Assembly (NCBI GenBank): GCA_947486375.1
Contig: CANKTP010000006.1
Location: 1-40,573, forward strand
Source: Candidatus Hydrogenedentota bacterium
GTDB taxonomy: Bacteria > Hydrogenedentota > Hydrogenedentia > Hydrogenedentales > GCA-2746185
Length of the DNA: 40,573 bases
Direction: 5' to 3'
In this document: piece after piece, positions 8,701 to 16,081 of the stretch
Numbering within the stretch: the stretch's first letter is position 1
Layout: the number at the start of each line of letters is the position of its first letter
Program-made: the position numbers and the translations under genes
Notes under the pieces: generated by a model
Databases searched by the model: none
Seen by the model: only the letters and a program-made list of their open reading frames with translations
Told to the model about the DNA's origin: nothing

Positions 8701-9205
8701 CGAAATCCTGCAGAACGGCGACGCTGGACTTCTGCTGGTCAAGGGACCGAACGTCATGAAGGGTTATCTCGGAAACCCGGACAAGACGGCCGAGGTGCTT
8801 CGCGACGGCTGGTATGAGACGGGCGACATGGCGACCATCGACGAGGACGGCTTCATCACGATCACCGACCGGCTCTCGCGGTTCAGCAAGATCGGCGGCG
8901 AGATGATCTCGCATACCATCGTCGAGGAATCGCTGCTGAAGTTGCTCGACGAATCGGAGCGCGTGTTGGCGGTCGCGGGCGTCCCGGACGAACACAAGGG
9001 GGAACGGCTGGTTGTCCTCCATACCATGTCCGACGACCGTTTCGACGAATTGCTTGGAAAGCTCGATGAGACCGGATTGCCGAACTTGTGGGTCCCCAAG
9101 GCGAAGGCCTTCTACAAGGTCGACGCGATCCCGCTCCTGGGCACCGGCAAGATGGACCTCAAGGCGGTGAAAACGCTGGCGCGGCAGTTGGATATCGGCG
9201 AATGA
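5765..9205 (+). CDS. aas: LplT-Aas fusion: MFS lysophospholipid transporter, PlsC acyltransferase and acyl-ACP/CoA ligase in one chain
   Basis: A 1,146-residue trifunctional protein. Residues about 8-420 form an MFS-type membrane domain like LplT, which flips lysophospholipid to the inner leaflet. Residues about 430-620 are a PlsC acyltransferase with NHSSFLD (HX4D, near 452-457), FAEGQITRTG (near 525) and PVMPGGG. Residues about 640-1,140 are an AMP-forming ligase with FSSGSEGEPKG (near 791), GYGTTECAP (near 928), YETGDMATID and a C-terminal GTGKMDLK carrying the catalytic lysine. In Escherichia coli LplT and Aas are separate proteins that import and reacylate lysophosphatidylethanolamine; the fusion should couple these steps. 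It follows marR by 71 bases and overlaps the hydrolase gene (ATGA). GAGG precedes the ATG. Confidence 0.93.
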   Translation: MSKSSTYSRDQYRPGFWALMATQAQGAFSDNVFKFLLIFFLVKYGGFVTATVTEEEAASTITSMATFLFSLPFILLPGIAGALADRYSKRKVMIGVKVFEIGIMALGGLALLAHNPAFLWVLLVLMAVHSTFFGPCKYGILPEMLPEEKLSWGNGMVQMATMVAVIAGTGLAGPLFHWLDGMDSVHYASVILVALAVGGTFSARGISRVAAANPSQPIPLNPYYGMLPHIRAFMADRWLFLTVIGYVYFWFVAALLNMNILVYGESLHLDETQTSIMLAFIGLGIGSGAAATGYLSRGKIEVGLIPLGALGMTVFSGLLALDLFNFQGSLVLLLGLGFFGGMFDVPLASTLQHRAPEKMRGGIMATANMLTFVGMAVASMLFYGLGQLGVSPRGIFLLTAVMTFVMGIYICFTIPVFVVRLGLWFLGNTLYRLRIINRHHVPEQGGGLLVSNHSSFLDALVVLAAIDRPVRFLMYQPIYEVPWIKPLAKMMGAIPVMPGGGPREVVNSLRTATEAIRNGDLVCIFAEGQITRTGQMLPFRRGFEKIMKGLDAPIIPVFIDQVWGSVFSFAGGRFFWKWPRRFPFPITIGFGGPMPSTTSAYELRQSIQQVGTEAYATRKMRAELLHRAFIQQARRHPRMLCVADGRSGALPYWKTLAGAIVLAQKLKPLLGPEEMVGVLLPQSVGGALVNIALPLMGKVPVNLNYTGSNDALMAAARQCGMKQIVTARAFLEQVPVQPPGETLFVDDILPTVTPRDRIKALLIGLFMPVKRIERMLGAPANRTRDELATVIFSSGSEGEPKGIMLTHFNVMSNIEAAIQVFPHKKGDVIVGMLPFFHSFGYTGTLWVVLTQKLSGVYHPNPLDARAIGELIQKYKGKILFSTSTFLHGFIRRCSAAQLSTLEHIVTGAEKLSPRVRDAFKEKFGAEPLEGYGTTECAPIVSLNLPDFRAPGLYQRGLKRGSIGHPLPGISVKIIDPDTREILQNGDAGLLLVKGPNVMKGYLGNPDKTAEVLRDGWYETGDMATIDEDGFITITDRLSRFSKIGGEMISHTIVEESLLKLLDESERVLAVAGVPDEHKGERLVVLHTMSDDRFDELLGKLDETGLPNLWVPKAKAFYKVDAIPLLGTGKMDLKAVKTLARQLDIGE

Positions 9206-10179
9206 TTGACGGGGCCGGTATAACGCGTCGGCCGGGCATTTTCCGCCGGGCCTTGGGCCTTGCCTTTCGTACGGCGTGGCGGGTGTCGCCTTGGGCCGTG
9301 CGGATCGCGATCGTGCTCATGGCCATTCACGGAGTCGCAAACATCTTCGTGGATCGCGCGGACGCCGCCGCGGCGCGGGGGGCGTCAGGAATTCTCCTGG
9401 GCGCGGAGGAACGCGACTTCGGCCCGGCGGACGCCAAGACGGCGGTTCTGTTGGTTCACGGGTTCCTCGGGGGCGGGAGCAATTTCGGGGCCTTGCCGGA
9501 AGCCTTGGCCACCCAAGGGGTCCGCGTGCGCGTGATGCGGCTTCCGGGACATGGCGACTCGCCGCGCGACCTCATCCCCATTCCGCCCGCGCGCTATCTC
9601 CAGTCCGTGTTGGATGAAATTCGGAAGCTGAAGGAACATCACGAACGCGTGGTAATAGGCGGGTTCTCGATGGGCGGCACCCTGTGTACCCTCGCGGCGG
9701 GGATCGAGGAAGTCGACGGCCTCGTTCTCGCGGCCCCGTTCTTCCGTATTCCCCACCGTTGGTACTATGGGTTTCGCGTCGAGTCTTGGTCCGCCCTCAC
9801 ATCGCCCTTTCTCCGGTGGAGCTACAAGGGCAACTCCTTTGTCTGCGTCAAGCGGCGCGAGGCGGTCCCCGAGGTGCTTTCCTACCGTTGGGTCCCCGCC
9901 GCCGGTTCGCTGGCGTTGTTCAATCTCGCCAAGCGGGCCCGCGATCCCGAGTTGCTTGGCGAGATCGAATGCCCGGTGCTGTGGATTCACTCGCCCGACG
10001 ACCGCGCCTCGAGCTTCGCCGACGCGGAGAAGGCCCTCGCCGCGCTGGGCTCAAAGACGGTCGAGCGGATGCCCCTGGCCAACTCCGATCACCATGTGTT
10101 CCTCGACTACGAGCGCGAGGAAGTAGTTGCGCGGATTGCGAGATTCATCGGCGAAATCGGAGTTGCCGGACCTTCCTAG
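9202..10179 (+). CDS. Alpha/beta hydrolase (esterase/monoacylglycerol lipase-like) with N-terminal membrane segment
   Basis: A 325-residue serine hydrolase. A hydrophobic segment (about residues 30-50) probably anchors or exports it, and the fold follows with the oxyanion motif LLVHGFLGGGS, the nucleophile elbow GGFSMGGT, the acid in HSPDDRAS and the catalytic histidine in SDHHVFLDY. The pattern matches carboxylesterase/S33-type lipases that act on short- or medium-chain esters or monoacylglycerols; the substrate is not known. Its ATG overlaps the stop of the LplT-Aas gene (ATGA), which argues for co-translation and a role in the same lipid-turnover unit. A longer frame starting earlier lies inside the upstream gene and is rejected. 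Confidence 0.88.
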   Translation: MIDGAGITRRPGIFRRALGLAFRTAWRVSPWAVRIAIVLMAIHGVANIFVDRADAAAARGASGILLGAEERDFGPADAKTAVLLVHGFLGGGSNFGALPEALATQGVRVRVMRLPGHGDSPRDLIPIPPARYLQSVLDEIRKLKEHHERVVIGGFSMGGTLCTLAAGIEEVDGLVLAAPFFRIPHRWYYGFRVESWSALTSPFLRWSYKGNSFVCVKRREAVPEVLSYRWVPAAGSLALFNLAKRARDPELLGEIECPVLWIHSPDDRASSFADAEKALAALGSKTVERMPLANSDHHVFLDYEREEVVARIARFIGEIGVAGPS

Positions 10180-10341
10180 ACGCCCTCGCGGAGACCACGG
10201 TTCCCGGCGCGAGTCCAGCCCGGGTCCGGTCCCGCAAACCGCGCTTTGCCGCCGCTCGCCTGTGTGCGGGTTCGACGTGGAATTTTCCCGCGGCGTTCCG
10301 TATGCTTCAGCGTATTCATCGAACCCAAGGAGACTCTTTCC

Positions 10342-11124
10342 ATGAACAGACGTAACTTTCTGGCGGCGACTTCCGGCGTGGGCCTTGGCCTTGCGGCGGG
10401 CGCGGGTAATACCGGTACGGCCGAGGCCGCGGAGGGGCGCGAGGTATACGAGCTCCGCCGTTACCTCTTCGAGACGCAGGCCCAGGCGGACGCCTTCATC
10501 GACTTCATGGGCAAGGCGGGCGTGCCCGCGTTGAACCGCGCCGGGGTCGAGACCGTGGGCGTGTTCGTCTCGGCGGACGCGTTCAGCCCGGTGTATGTGC
10601 TGCTTCCCCACGCGAGCATGGATTCGGTGGGCTCCCTCCGGGGTAAACTTCTCTCCGACGAGACCTTCAAGAAGGACGGCGCCGATTTCTTGAACGTCTC
10701 CTACGAACACCCGAATTACTCGCGCATCGAGAGCGCGTTGCTCCTGGCCTTCGAGGGCATGCCGCGCATGGAGATTCCCACGAAGAGCGCCGACCGCGTG
10801 CTCCAGCTTCGCATTTACGAAAGCCCGACCCTCGTCGCGGCGAGCAAGAAGATCGAGATGTTCAACTCGGCGGAAATCGGCATCTTCCGCAAGACGGGCC
10901 TCAATCCCGTATTTTTCGGCGAGACCCTCGCCGGGGCCGCCATGCCGAACCTGACGTACATGGTCGGGTTCGAGAATAAGGCCGCCCAAGACGCGGCATG
11001 GAAGGCCTTCTTGGCGCATCCCGAGTGGAAGAGCCTCAGTTCGCAGCCGGAATACGCGAAAAAGAACCTGGTCAGCAACATCACGAACCTGGTGTTGAAG
11101 CCCGCGGCGTGTTCGCAGGTCTGA
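10342..11124 (+). CDS. NIPSNAP family protein with Tat signal
   Basis: A 260-residue protein with an obvious twin-arginine signal (MNRRNFLAATSGVG, cut near TAEAAEG) and two NIPSNAP-type ferredoxin-like repeats: the first begins EVYELRRYLF (about 35-140), the second VLQLRIYESPT (about 155-255), ending in FLAHPEWKSL. NIPSNAP proteins are common as secreted proteins in planctomycetes and Hydrogenedentes, but their biochemical role in bacteria is not established. AAGGAG (10327-10332) is well placed before the ATG. The 162 bases before the gene contain no clear promoter; a poor TGGAAT-17-TATGCT match lies at 10276-10304. The gene sits 13 bases before a GNAT gene, so the two are probably co-transcribed. 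Confidence 0.88.
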   Translation: MNRRNFLAATSGVGLGLAAGAGNTGTAEAAEGREVYELRRYLFETQAQADAFIDFMGKAGVPALNRAGVETVGVFVSADAFSPVYVLLPHASMDSVGSLRGKLLSDETFKKDGADFLNVSYEHPNYSRIESALLLAFEGMPRMEIPTKSADRVLQLRIYESPTLVAASKKIEMFNSAEIGIFRKTGLNPVFFGETLAGAAMPNLTYMVGFENKAAQDAAWKAFLAHPEWKSLSSQPEYAKKNLVSNITNLVLKPAACSQV

Positions 11125-11137
11125 GGGAGATCGGCGC

Positions 11138-11611
11138 ATGACGATCGTCGAGGCGGATTTCGACAATCCGTCGCACGCGGCGGCGATTCGCGGGATGACG
11201 AACGATTACGCGATGGGCGAATTCGGCGGTGGGGCGCGTCTTTCGCCGGAGGTGCTGGATCGGATCGTGCCCGGACTTCGGTCGGCGGGGAATGCACTGG
11301 TGTTCCTCGCGTTCGAGGAGGAAGTGCCGGTGGGGATCGCGACCTGTTTCACCGGATTTTCGACGTTCCGCGCACGCCCGTTGATCAATATCCACGATCT
11401 TGCGGTCGAGGAATCGCACCAAGGGCAGGGCATCGGGAAGCAGCTGATCGAGGCGGTTGCGGAGAAGGGGCGGGAGCTGGGTTGCTGTACGCTGACGCTC
11501 GAGGTGCGCTCGGACAACCGGAACGCGAAATCGCTCTACGAGCGGATGAAGTTCACGGGTTCCGGGCCCCGGGGGCGGTCGTTGTTCGAGTTCTGGTCCA
11601 GCCCGCTGTAG
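11138..11611 (+). CDS. GNAT family N-acetyltransferase
   Basis: A 157-residue protein of normal GNAT length. The acetyl-CoA pyrophosphate-binding loop is visible in LAVEESHQGQGIGKQLIEAV, followed by LEVRSDNRNAKSLYERMKF, the typical motif B region. It is cytoplasmic, acetylating an unknown amine, small molecule or protein terminus. GAGGGAG precedes the ATG. It follows the NIPSNAP gene by 13 bases and converges on the small gene at 11630 with an 18-base gap. Confidence 0.93.
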   Translation: MTIVEADFDNPSHAAAIRGMTNDYAMGEFGGGARLSPEVLDRIVPGLRSAGNALVFLAFEEEVPVGIATCFTGFSTFRARPLINIHDLAVEESHQGQGIGKQLIEAVAEKGRELGCCTLTLEVRSDNRNAKSLYERMKFTGSGPRGRSLFEFWSSPL

Positions 11612-11629
11612 GCGAGGGGCGGTTGGGGG

Positions 11630-11824
11630 CTACCGGATGTCCGCGTCAAACCAGCGCAACACGCCGACGACGCCCCTGGCCTTGCGCAACATGGTGGCCT
11701 TTAGGCCGCGCTCGCGCAGTTTCTCCTTGGCGTCATGGCGCGATTTCGCGATGACGGCGCCTCCCACGAAGGATTTCTCGTCGTCGCCCTCCGCCCGGAT
11801 GGCGTGATACTCGTATGTCGGCAT
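11630..11824 (-). CDS. Miniprotein resembling the N-terminus of GspF/PilC-type proteins
   Basis: A 64-residue reading frame beginning MPTYEYHAIRAEGDD, with a central SRHDAKEKLRERGLKATML. This pattern (MPT(F/Y)EY.A....G....G...A.....A...L...GL) is the start of the first GspF/PilC domain of type II secretion and type IV pili, but nothing else of that protein follows. GGGAGA lies about 9 bases upstream of the ATG, which supports real translation. No pilus gene is nearby. It may be a stand-alone domain or a decayed remnant. The resemblance is by eye and short. Confidence 0.6.
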   Translation of the reverse strand: MPTYEYHAIRAEGDDEKSFVGGAVIAKSRHDAKEKLRERGLKATMLRKARGVVGVLRWFDADIR

Positions 11825-11875
11825 AGGCTGCTCTCCCAAGCTACCGGCACAAAGTATATCATTTCGCGGGGAACT

Positions 11876-13300
11876 TCATATCGCGAGGTCCTTCAGCCAA
11901 AGGCCCGCGGCGATGACGGCCGCCGAGGCCGCCACCGCGGAGAGGTCGAGAAGCGGCATCCAGGTCTTGTAGGGGCGGATTGCCCAGGCAAGCATCGGGT
12001 AATAGGCGAATGACGACGCGGCGAACCCCATGACCAGCCCCATGGGTTGCGACATCGTCACGCCGCAAAACGGCTGACCGTCCATCGACAATCCGGCGTA
12101 GCCCCCGATAAACATCGCCACGACCGCCGCGGCCGAGCGCGTCGATTGCAGCAACATGTGCCGGTAGGAATCGCCGGAAGCCAGCAGGACATTGGACGAC
12201 GGCAGGAGGATCACCGAAAACAGGGTCCCCACCCCGAGCACCGGGAGAAACTCGCCCGCGGCGGCCATGTTTTCGGGATAGAGCAACCCGACGATCTCGG
12301 GCCCGAAAACCACGAGCGCACACGCCGGGGGAAGGGTCAGCGCCATCAATCCCGCGCGAATCTTGAAGACCTGTCCGCGCAACCCGCTCGCGTTCGTCCG
12401 GATTATTTCCGAGTACACCGGCAACAGCACCCGGTTCGCGACGACGGTCACGACCTCGGTCACCCCCCGCGAGACAAGGCTCGCCCGGGTGTAAATCCCG
12501 AGCGTCGCCGCCGTCATGAACATCGACATCACGATGTCACCCGCGTAGGTCGCGAGAAAGGTGAGGATGGTCGAGATGAAAATCCATTTGCCGAAATGGA
12601 GCAGCTCGCGCGACGCACCGCGATCGAACTGAAACCGCATTGCGGGGCCGGGGACCATCGCGTGGCTCATCGCCACCAACACGGCGGTGCCGATCCAGCC
12701 GCCGACGATCAATGCCCAAATGCTGCGCCACCAATAGGCCAGGCCGATGGTCGCCGTCATGGCGATGAGGGCACCCGACACGTCGATCGCCGTCGAGCGC
12801 TTCATGTCGAGGCGCCGGTTCAAGGTGAAGACGGTCGTCGCCTTGAACCCGGCGAGGATCGTGCCAAAGGCGGCGGCGGGTAGATACCACAGCAGTCCCC
12901 ATTCGCCCTTCGCGGCGGCAAGCGGCCATGCGCACAACGACGCGATGCCCGCGATCAGCGCCGCCCGCGCGATTTGGATGGTCCACGCGGTGCGGAGGAA
13001 CCCGGGGTCCTCGCCGCGTTTGCTTTGGATTATGTTCAAGCCGAGCCCGAGGTCGGAGAACATGGCCAGGCCGCGCATGAATACGTTGACGATCGTCATC
13101 AAGCCGAACACTTCGGGCGCGAGAAGCCACGAGAACACGACGCTCCCCGCGAACCGTGTCCCCTGGTCGGCCGCGTGGCCGACTAGCGACCATGCGCCGG
13201 CCTTGGCGACGCGTTTGCGGGTCATACTCCCGGCGCCCGGCGGCTGAGTCGCCTCGCGGGCAGGGGGCATCTCTCCGGCGGGATTTTCGGTATCGTTCAT
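11876..13300 (-). CDS. Oligosaccharide flippase family protein (Wzx/MOP superfamily)
   Basis: A 474-residue integral membrane protein with about 12-14 hydrophobic segments. The start of the flippase domain is KAGAWSLVGHAADQGTRFAGSVVFSWLLAP, shortened here to its key parts VAKAGAWSLVG and LLAPEVFGLM, the hallmark region of Wzx/O-antigen flippases, with ATLGIYTRASLVSRG later. Such proteins move lipid-linked sugar repeat units across the inner membrane. No glycosyltransferase is next to it, so its export substrate is unknown. ATG at 13300 is chosen over a TTG seven codons earlier. A TATAAT box lies about 45 bases upstream. Confidence 0.88.
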   Translation of the reverse strand: MNDTENPAGEMPPAREATQPPGAGSMTRKRVAKAGAWSLVGHAADQGTRFAGSVVFSWLLAPEVFGLMTIVNVFMRGLAMFSDLGLGLNIIQSKRGEDPGFLRTAWTIQIARAALIAGIASLCAWPLAAAKGEWGLLWYLPAAAFGTILAGFKATTVFTLNRRLDMKRSTAIDVSGALIAMTATIGLAYWWRSIWALIVGGWIGTAVLVAMSHAMVPGPAMRFQFDRGASRELLHFGKWIFISTILTFLATYAGDIVMSMFMTAATLGIYTRASLVSRGVTEVVTVVANRVLLPVYSEIIRTNASGLRGQVFKIRAGLMALTLPPACALVVFGPEIVGLLYPENMAAAGEFLPVLGVGTLFSVILLPSSNVLLASGDSYRHMLLQSTRSAAAVVAMFIGGYAGLSMDGQPFCGVTMSQPMGLVMGFAASSFAYYPMLAWAIRPYKTWMPLLDLSAVAASAAVIAAGLWLKDLAI

Positions 13301-13342
13301 CCGGACGCGGCGCCTTTCCAATATTGCTTCCGAGGAGGCCGC

Positions 13343-13348
13343 ATTATA
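13343..13348 (-). promoter_or_regulatory. Candidate -10 box for the flippase gene
   Basis: A perfect TATAAT on the minus strand (13348-13343), in a GC-rich context and about 43 bases before the flippase ATG. No good -35 box is visible 17 bases upstream (GTGTAT at best), so the assignment rests on the -10 match and position. Confidence 0.4.
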
Positions 13349-13402
13349 AGGGAGCGGCGCGCCGCATACACCCGGCGGCCTATGTGCGAGGCACGAATGT
13401 CT

Positions 13403-14956
13403 TTAGGCGACGTGCATCCCCGCCGAGAAGTTCCCGTGGAACCCGAGCGGGAAATGGTTCCCGGTCCAGACGCGGGCCTGGAATTCGAGGCTGCCGGCGT
13501 CGTTGATCTCGAGGTAGGTCTCGTCGCGCGCGCCGTCGTACCCGAGGGTCAGGAGCCAGCCGGCATCCTCGGCGTCCTTGCCGGGATGCGCCACGAAGAC
13601 CGTTTCGCCGTAGGTGCGGCCCTTGCCGGCGTCGATTTTCGCCGAGGTCTTGGTGGCAAAGTCATGGCGAACGATGCTCGGCACCGCCAAGGGATCGTCG
13701 GGAATCCCAGCGCCCGCCACATAAAGGTATTTCAGGTCTTCGCCGCTGCGGCGAATGTCGAAGCGAGGAAACTCCTGGTCCGCGGCGAACTCCGTCCGGC
13801 TCACCACGGCACCCGTGGCCGGATTCAACACAAGGCGCGTTGCCTTCGGGCCGGGGTACTCGGGGATGTCGTTGCCCGCGGACCATTTCGATAGCATGTC
13901 GAGGACGGTACCGTCGGGACTGAGGAAGGTATCCAGGACCAAATTCTCGCCCCACTCGAATGCGTTGCCGTTGTGAAATACCATGCTGGCCGGCTGCTCG
14001 ATTGTCACGGGTTTGCCGGTTCCGTCGCGCCGCATAATGACGAATCGAAGTGGTTCGTTCTCGAACCAACGCAGCGCCATCGCGGGGGTGGCCTTGCCGG
14101 AAAACATCTCGCCGACATTGAATCGAACGGGAGGTATCGCGAAGATCAGGTGTTCCTTGGACATGAACATGTCATGCACCATGAAATAGCCCTTCTGGGG
14201 AATCGAAAATAGTTGGGTCAGCTTTCCGTTCGGTTCCATCCGATACACCGTGAGGGCCATGGTGGGGCCTTGCATGACGCCGTAGGCATACATGTCGCCC
14301 GTATTGGGGTCGAATTTCGGATGGGCCGTGAAGGGCATTGACGCGGGCAAGGTCCCGTAAAAATCCCAATACCCGGCGAACGACAAGTCCTTGGGGTTGA
14401 TAGCCGTGGGATGCCCGCCTTCGGAAAGGCCGAGCAATCGCCCGTCGTAGGCGATGACGTTGACGCTCGGTTGGTTTTTCCCCTGGTATTTCGGTTTCGG
14501 GGCGCCTTCCGCGGCGGGCGGCGCGAGGGTGCCGAATTCGTTGTAGATCATCCGGCCCGCCGCGAGTTCCTCGAGTCGCTGGGGCGTCTCGACAAACTTT
14601 GCGCGGAGGCGGACCTTGCCGTCGCGAATGCTGTAGCCGGACACAAAGGCGTCGCCATCGAATAGGTGATTCAACGTGACCCCGAAGGTCTCCTTCTGGC
14701 CCGGGGCGATGCGATAGAGCGTCCCGTCGAGTTCCTTCGGAATGGCGCCCTCGATGTCGGCCAGATCCCAGACTCCTTCCGCCCCGGCGGCCCGGTTGGA
14801 CAGCCAACCCAGACGGCGTTTGTCCTCGGTCAATGCCATCGCGGCGGTCGTGCCGTCGATATATCCCAGCATTCCGAGCGCCGCCACCATGCGGCCGAAA
14901 TCGCGCCGCGTCAACGTGGGAAACTGGTTCAAATGGGCCAATGATTCAGGATTCAT
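13403..14956 (-). CDS. Carotenoid oxygenase family protein with Tat-type leader
   Basis: A 517-residue member of the carotenoid cleavage dioxygenase/RPE65 family, Fe(II) enzymes that split conjugated or stilbene-type double bonds. The four iron-binding histidines can be seen in FTAHPKFDPN (near 210), FMVHDMF (near 261), MVFHNGNAF (near 328) and GFHGNFSAGMH near the C-terminus. The N-terminus contains TRRDFGRMVAALGMLG, a twin-arginine-like signal, which would place the enzyme outside the cytoplasm. ATG at 14956 is chosen because AAGGAGG lies 6 bases upstream; the frame stays open 48 codons further. The substrate is unknown; no carotenoid biosynthesis gene is present in the window. Confidence 0.92.
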   Translation of the reverse strand: MNPESLAHLNQFPTLTRRDFGRMVAALGMLGYIDGTTAAMALTEDKRRLGWLSNRAAGAEGVWDLADIEGAIPKELDGTLYRIAPGQKETFGVTLNHLFDGDAFVSGYSIRDGKVRLRAKFVETPQRLEELAAGRMIYNEFGTLAPPAAEGAPKPKYQGKNQPSVNVIAYDGRLLGLSEGGHPTAINPKDLSFAGYWDFYGTLPASMPFTAHPKFDPNTGDMYAYGVMQGPTMALTVYRMEPNGKLTQLFSIPQKGYFMVHDMFMSKEHLIFAIPPVRFNVGEMFSGKATPAMALRWFENEPLRFVIMRRDGTGKPVTIEQPASMVFHNGNAFEWGENLVLDTFLSPDGTVLDMLSKWSAGNDIPEYPGPKATRLVLNPATGAVVSRTEFAADQEFPRFDIRRSGEDLKYLYVAGAGIPDDPLAVPSIVRHDFATKTSAKIDAGKGRTYGETVFVAHPGKDAEDAGWLLTLGYDGARDETYLEINDAGSLEFQARVWTGNHFPLGFHGNFSAGMHVA

Positions 14957-15096
14957 GATGGGGCCTCCTTGGGTTGCAGAAGTCAATTCTACCGGATTCT
15001 GACTGGCGTAATCCCGTGCGGGTTTTCGATATACATGGGGACTATCCATCGGTGTCATCGGTGGATTCCCATCGCGTGCAAACCGATCGATCCGCG

Positions 15097-15837
15097 TCAC
15101 GGAAGTTCGCGAATACGCAGTTCCTTAAATTCAACCGGCGACCCCTCGGATTCGAGCGCGAGATAGCCGGTGCTGGGCGTACATCCCGTCCCGCCCGAGA
15201 CTTCCTCGCCGTTTACCCAAAGTCGAACTTCGCCGTTGATGCAGCGGACGTAGTAGTGGTTCCATTCGCCAACGCCCTTGCTGAGATTCTTCGTGGGGAA
15301 GCTGCGCTTGCCATCAGGCGCGACGGGCGGGAAGGGTTTCATGTCGGAAGTCCCGACGGGGAACACGTCGCCGTTGGAGGTGAACCAGTCGGCTTTCTTT
15401 CCGGATTCTTTCTCGTACTTTTCGGTGTAGCCGTGGTCGAGCACCTGCACCTCGATGCCGTGCGGAAGTTTGTCGTGCCCGAGACCCTCGAGCGACGCAA
15501 GCGGCACCCAGACAAACACGCCCGAATTGCCTGCGGAGCGCATGTGCCGCCACTGCACGCATAACTCGAAGTTGGTCACCGTGTTCTTCGTCCGGATGAC
15601 CCCGACCGGGAGGCCCGTGCAGTAAATGGTCCCGTCTTTCCACGACCATGTGTCCGCGTCGCAATTGACGTTGACAAAGTCCTCTTGCCAGAGGGCGCGC
15701 CATCCAGGGCCTTGACCGTCGATAAAGGCCTTCGTGACCTCGCCCTCCGCGCCGAACGCCGGATCCACCACGGCGGACAAACACGCGAAGCCGAACAGCA
15801 TCGTCAAATAGGGGGGGACAATCCACAATTGTTTCAT
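15097..15837 (-). CDS. Secreted DUF1080 (3-keto-disaccharide hydrolase) domain protein
   Basis: A 246-residue protein with a signal peptide (MKQLWIVPPYL...FGAEG) and a single concanavalin-like DUF1080 domain. Family features are FELCVQWRHMRSAGNSGVFV, GIEVQVLDH, EWNHYYVRC, VRLWVNGEEV and GYLALESEGSPVEFKELRI. Characterised members hydrolyse 3-keto-glycosides; the family is greatly expanded in planctomycetes and Hydrogenedentes. ATG at 15837 is preferred: an upstream in-frame ATG at 15879 falls in the predicted -10 box and would be before the transcription start. It precedes the carotenoid oxygenase gene by 140 bases in the same direction. Confidence 0.87.
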   Translation of the reverse strand: MKQLWIVPPYLTMLFGFACLSAVVDPAFGAEGEVTKAFIDGQGPGWRALWQEDFVNVNCDADTWSWKDGTIYCTGLPVGVIRTKNTVTNFELCVQWRHMRSAGNSGVFVWVPLASLEGLGHDKLPHGIEVQVLDHGYTEKYEKESGKKADWFTSNGDVFPVGTSDMKPFPPVAPDGKRSFPTKNLSKGVGEWNHYYVRCINGEVRLWVNGEEVSGGTGCTPSTGYLALESEGSPVEFKELRIRELP

Positions 15838-15877
15838 CTCGATAAATCCGGGGGCCAAGGGGTTGGTTACGAGTTTC

Positions 15878-15906
15878 ATGATGCCCGTGCGCGGCAAGCT
15901 TGTCAA
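15878..15906 (-). promoter_or_regulatory. Candidate promoter of the DUF1080 gene
   Basis: On the minus strand a perfect TTGACA (15906-15901) is followed after 17 bases by CATCAT (15883-15878, four of six). The predicted start near 15871 leaves a short leader to the ATG at 15837. Confidence 0.5.
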
Positions 15907-15936
15907 TTCCTACGTTTCGGAAAGGTAAACAATCTC

Positions 15937-15965
15937 TTGACGGCCACGAAAATCTGGGATACGAT
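15937..15965 (+). promoter_or_regulatory. Candidate promoter of the secreted metalloprotease gene
   Basis: TTGACG (15937-15942), a 17-base spacer and TACGAT (15960-15965). Transcription would start near 15972, giving a leader of about 110 bases that can fold extensively. The promoter is divergent from that of the DUF1080 gene, the two -35 boxes being about 30 bases apart. Confidence 0.6.
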
Positions 15966-15971
15966 GGAAGG

Positions 15972-16081
15972 AGTCGCCGGGTGGCTCCCGGCCCGTGTCG
16001 GCGCTTGCACCGCCGAGGGATGTTCTTGGGGAGGGCCGATGGGCATACCGTCCTTCGGAAACGGTGCAAGGAGGTAGTGGC
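15972..16081 (+). promoter_or_regulatory. Structured 5' leader that may sequester the ribosome binding site (riboswitch-like)
   Basis: The leader contains three pairings read directly from the sequence: GCCGGG/CCCGGC (15976-15981 with 15987-15992), TCGGCG/CGCCGA (15998-16003 with 16011-16016), and ACCGT/ACGGT (16047-16051 with 16061-16065) around a CCTTCGGAA loop. The seven-base loop of the second hairpin, CTTGCAC (16004-16010), is exactly complementary to GTGCAAG (16064-16070), which runs into the Shine-Dalgarno AAGGAGG (16068-16074). Alternative pairing CGGCCC/GGGCCG (15990-15995 with 16033-16038) would enclose the second hairpin. The pseudoknot and the third hairpin compete, as expected of a switch. 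No known riboswitch class was recognised. Confidence 0.5.

Noticed and set aside
15972-16081. c-di-GMP-I (GEMM) riboswitch in the protease leader
   Set aside because: GGGCATACC-hairpin-GGTGCAA is faintly like the first half of the aptamer, but the second stem and its conserved bases would have to lie beyond the start codon.
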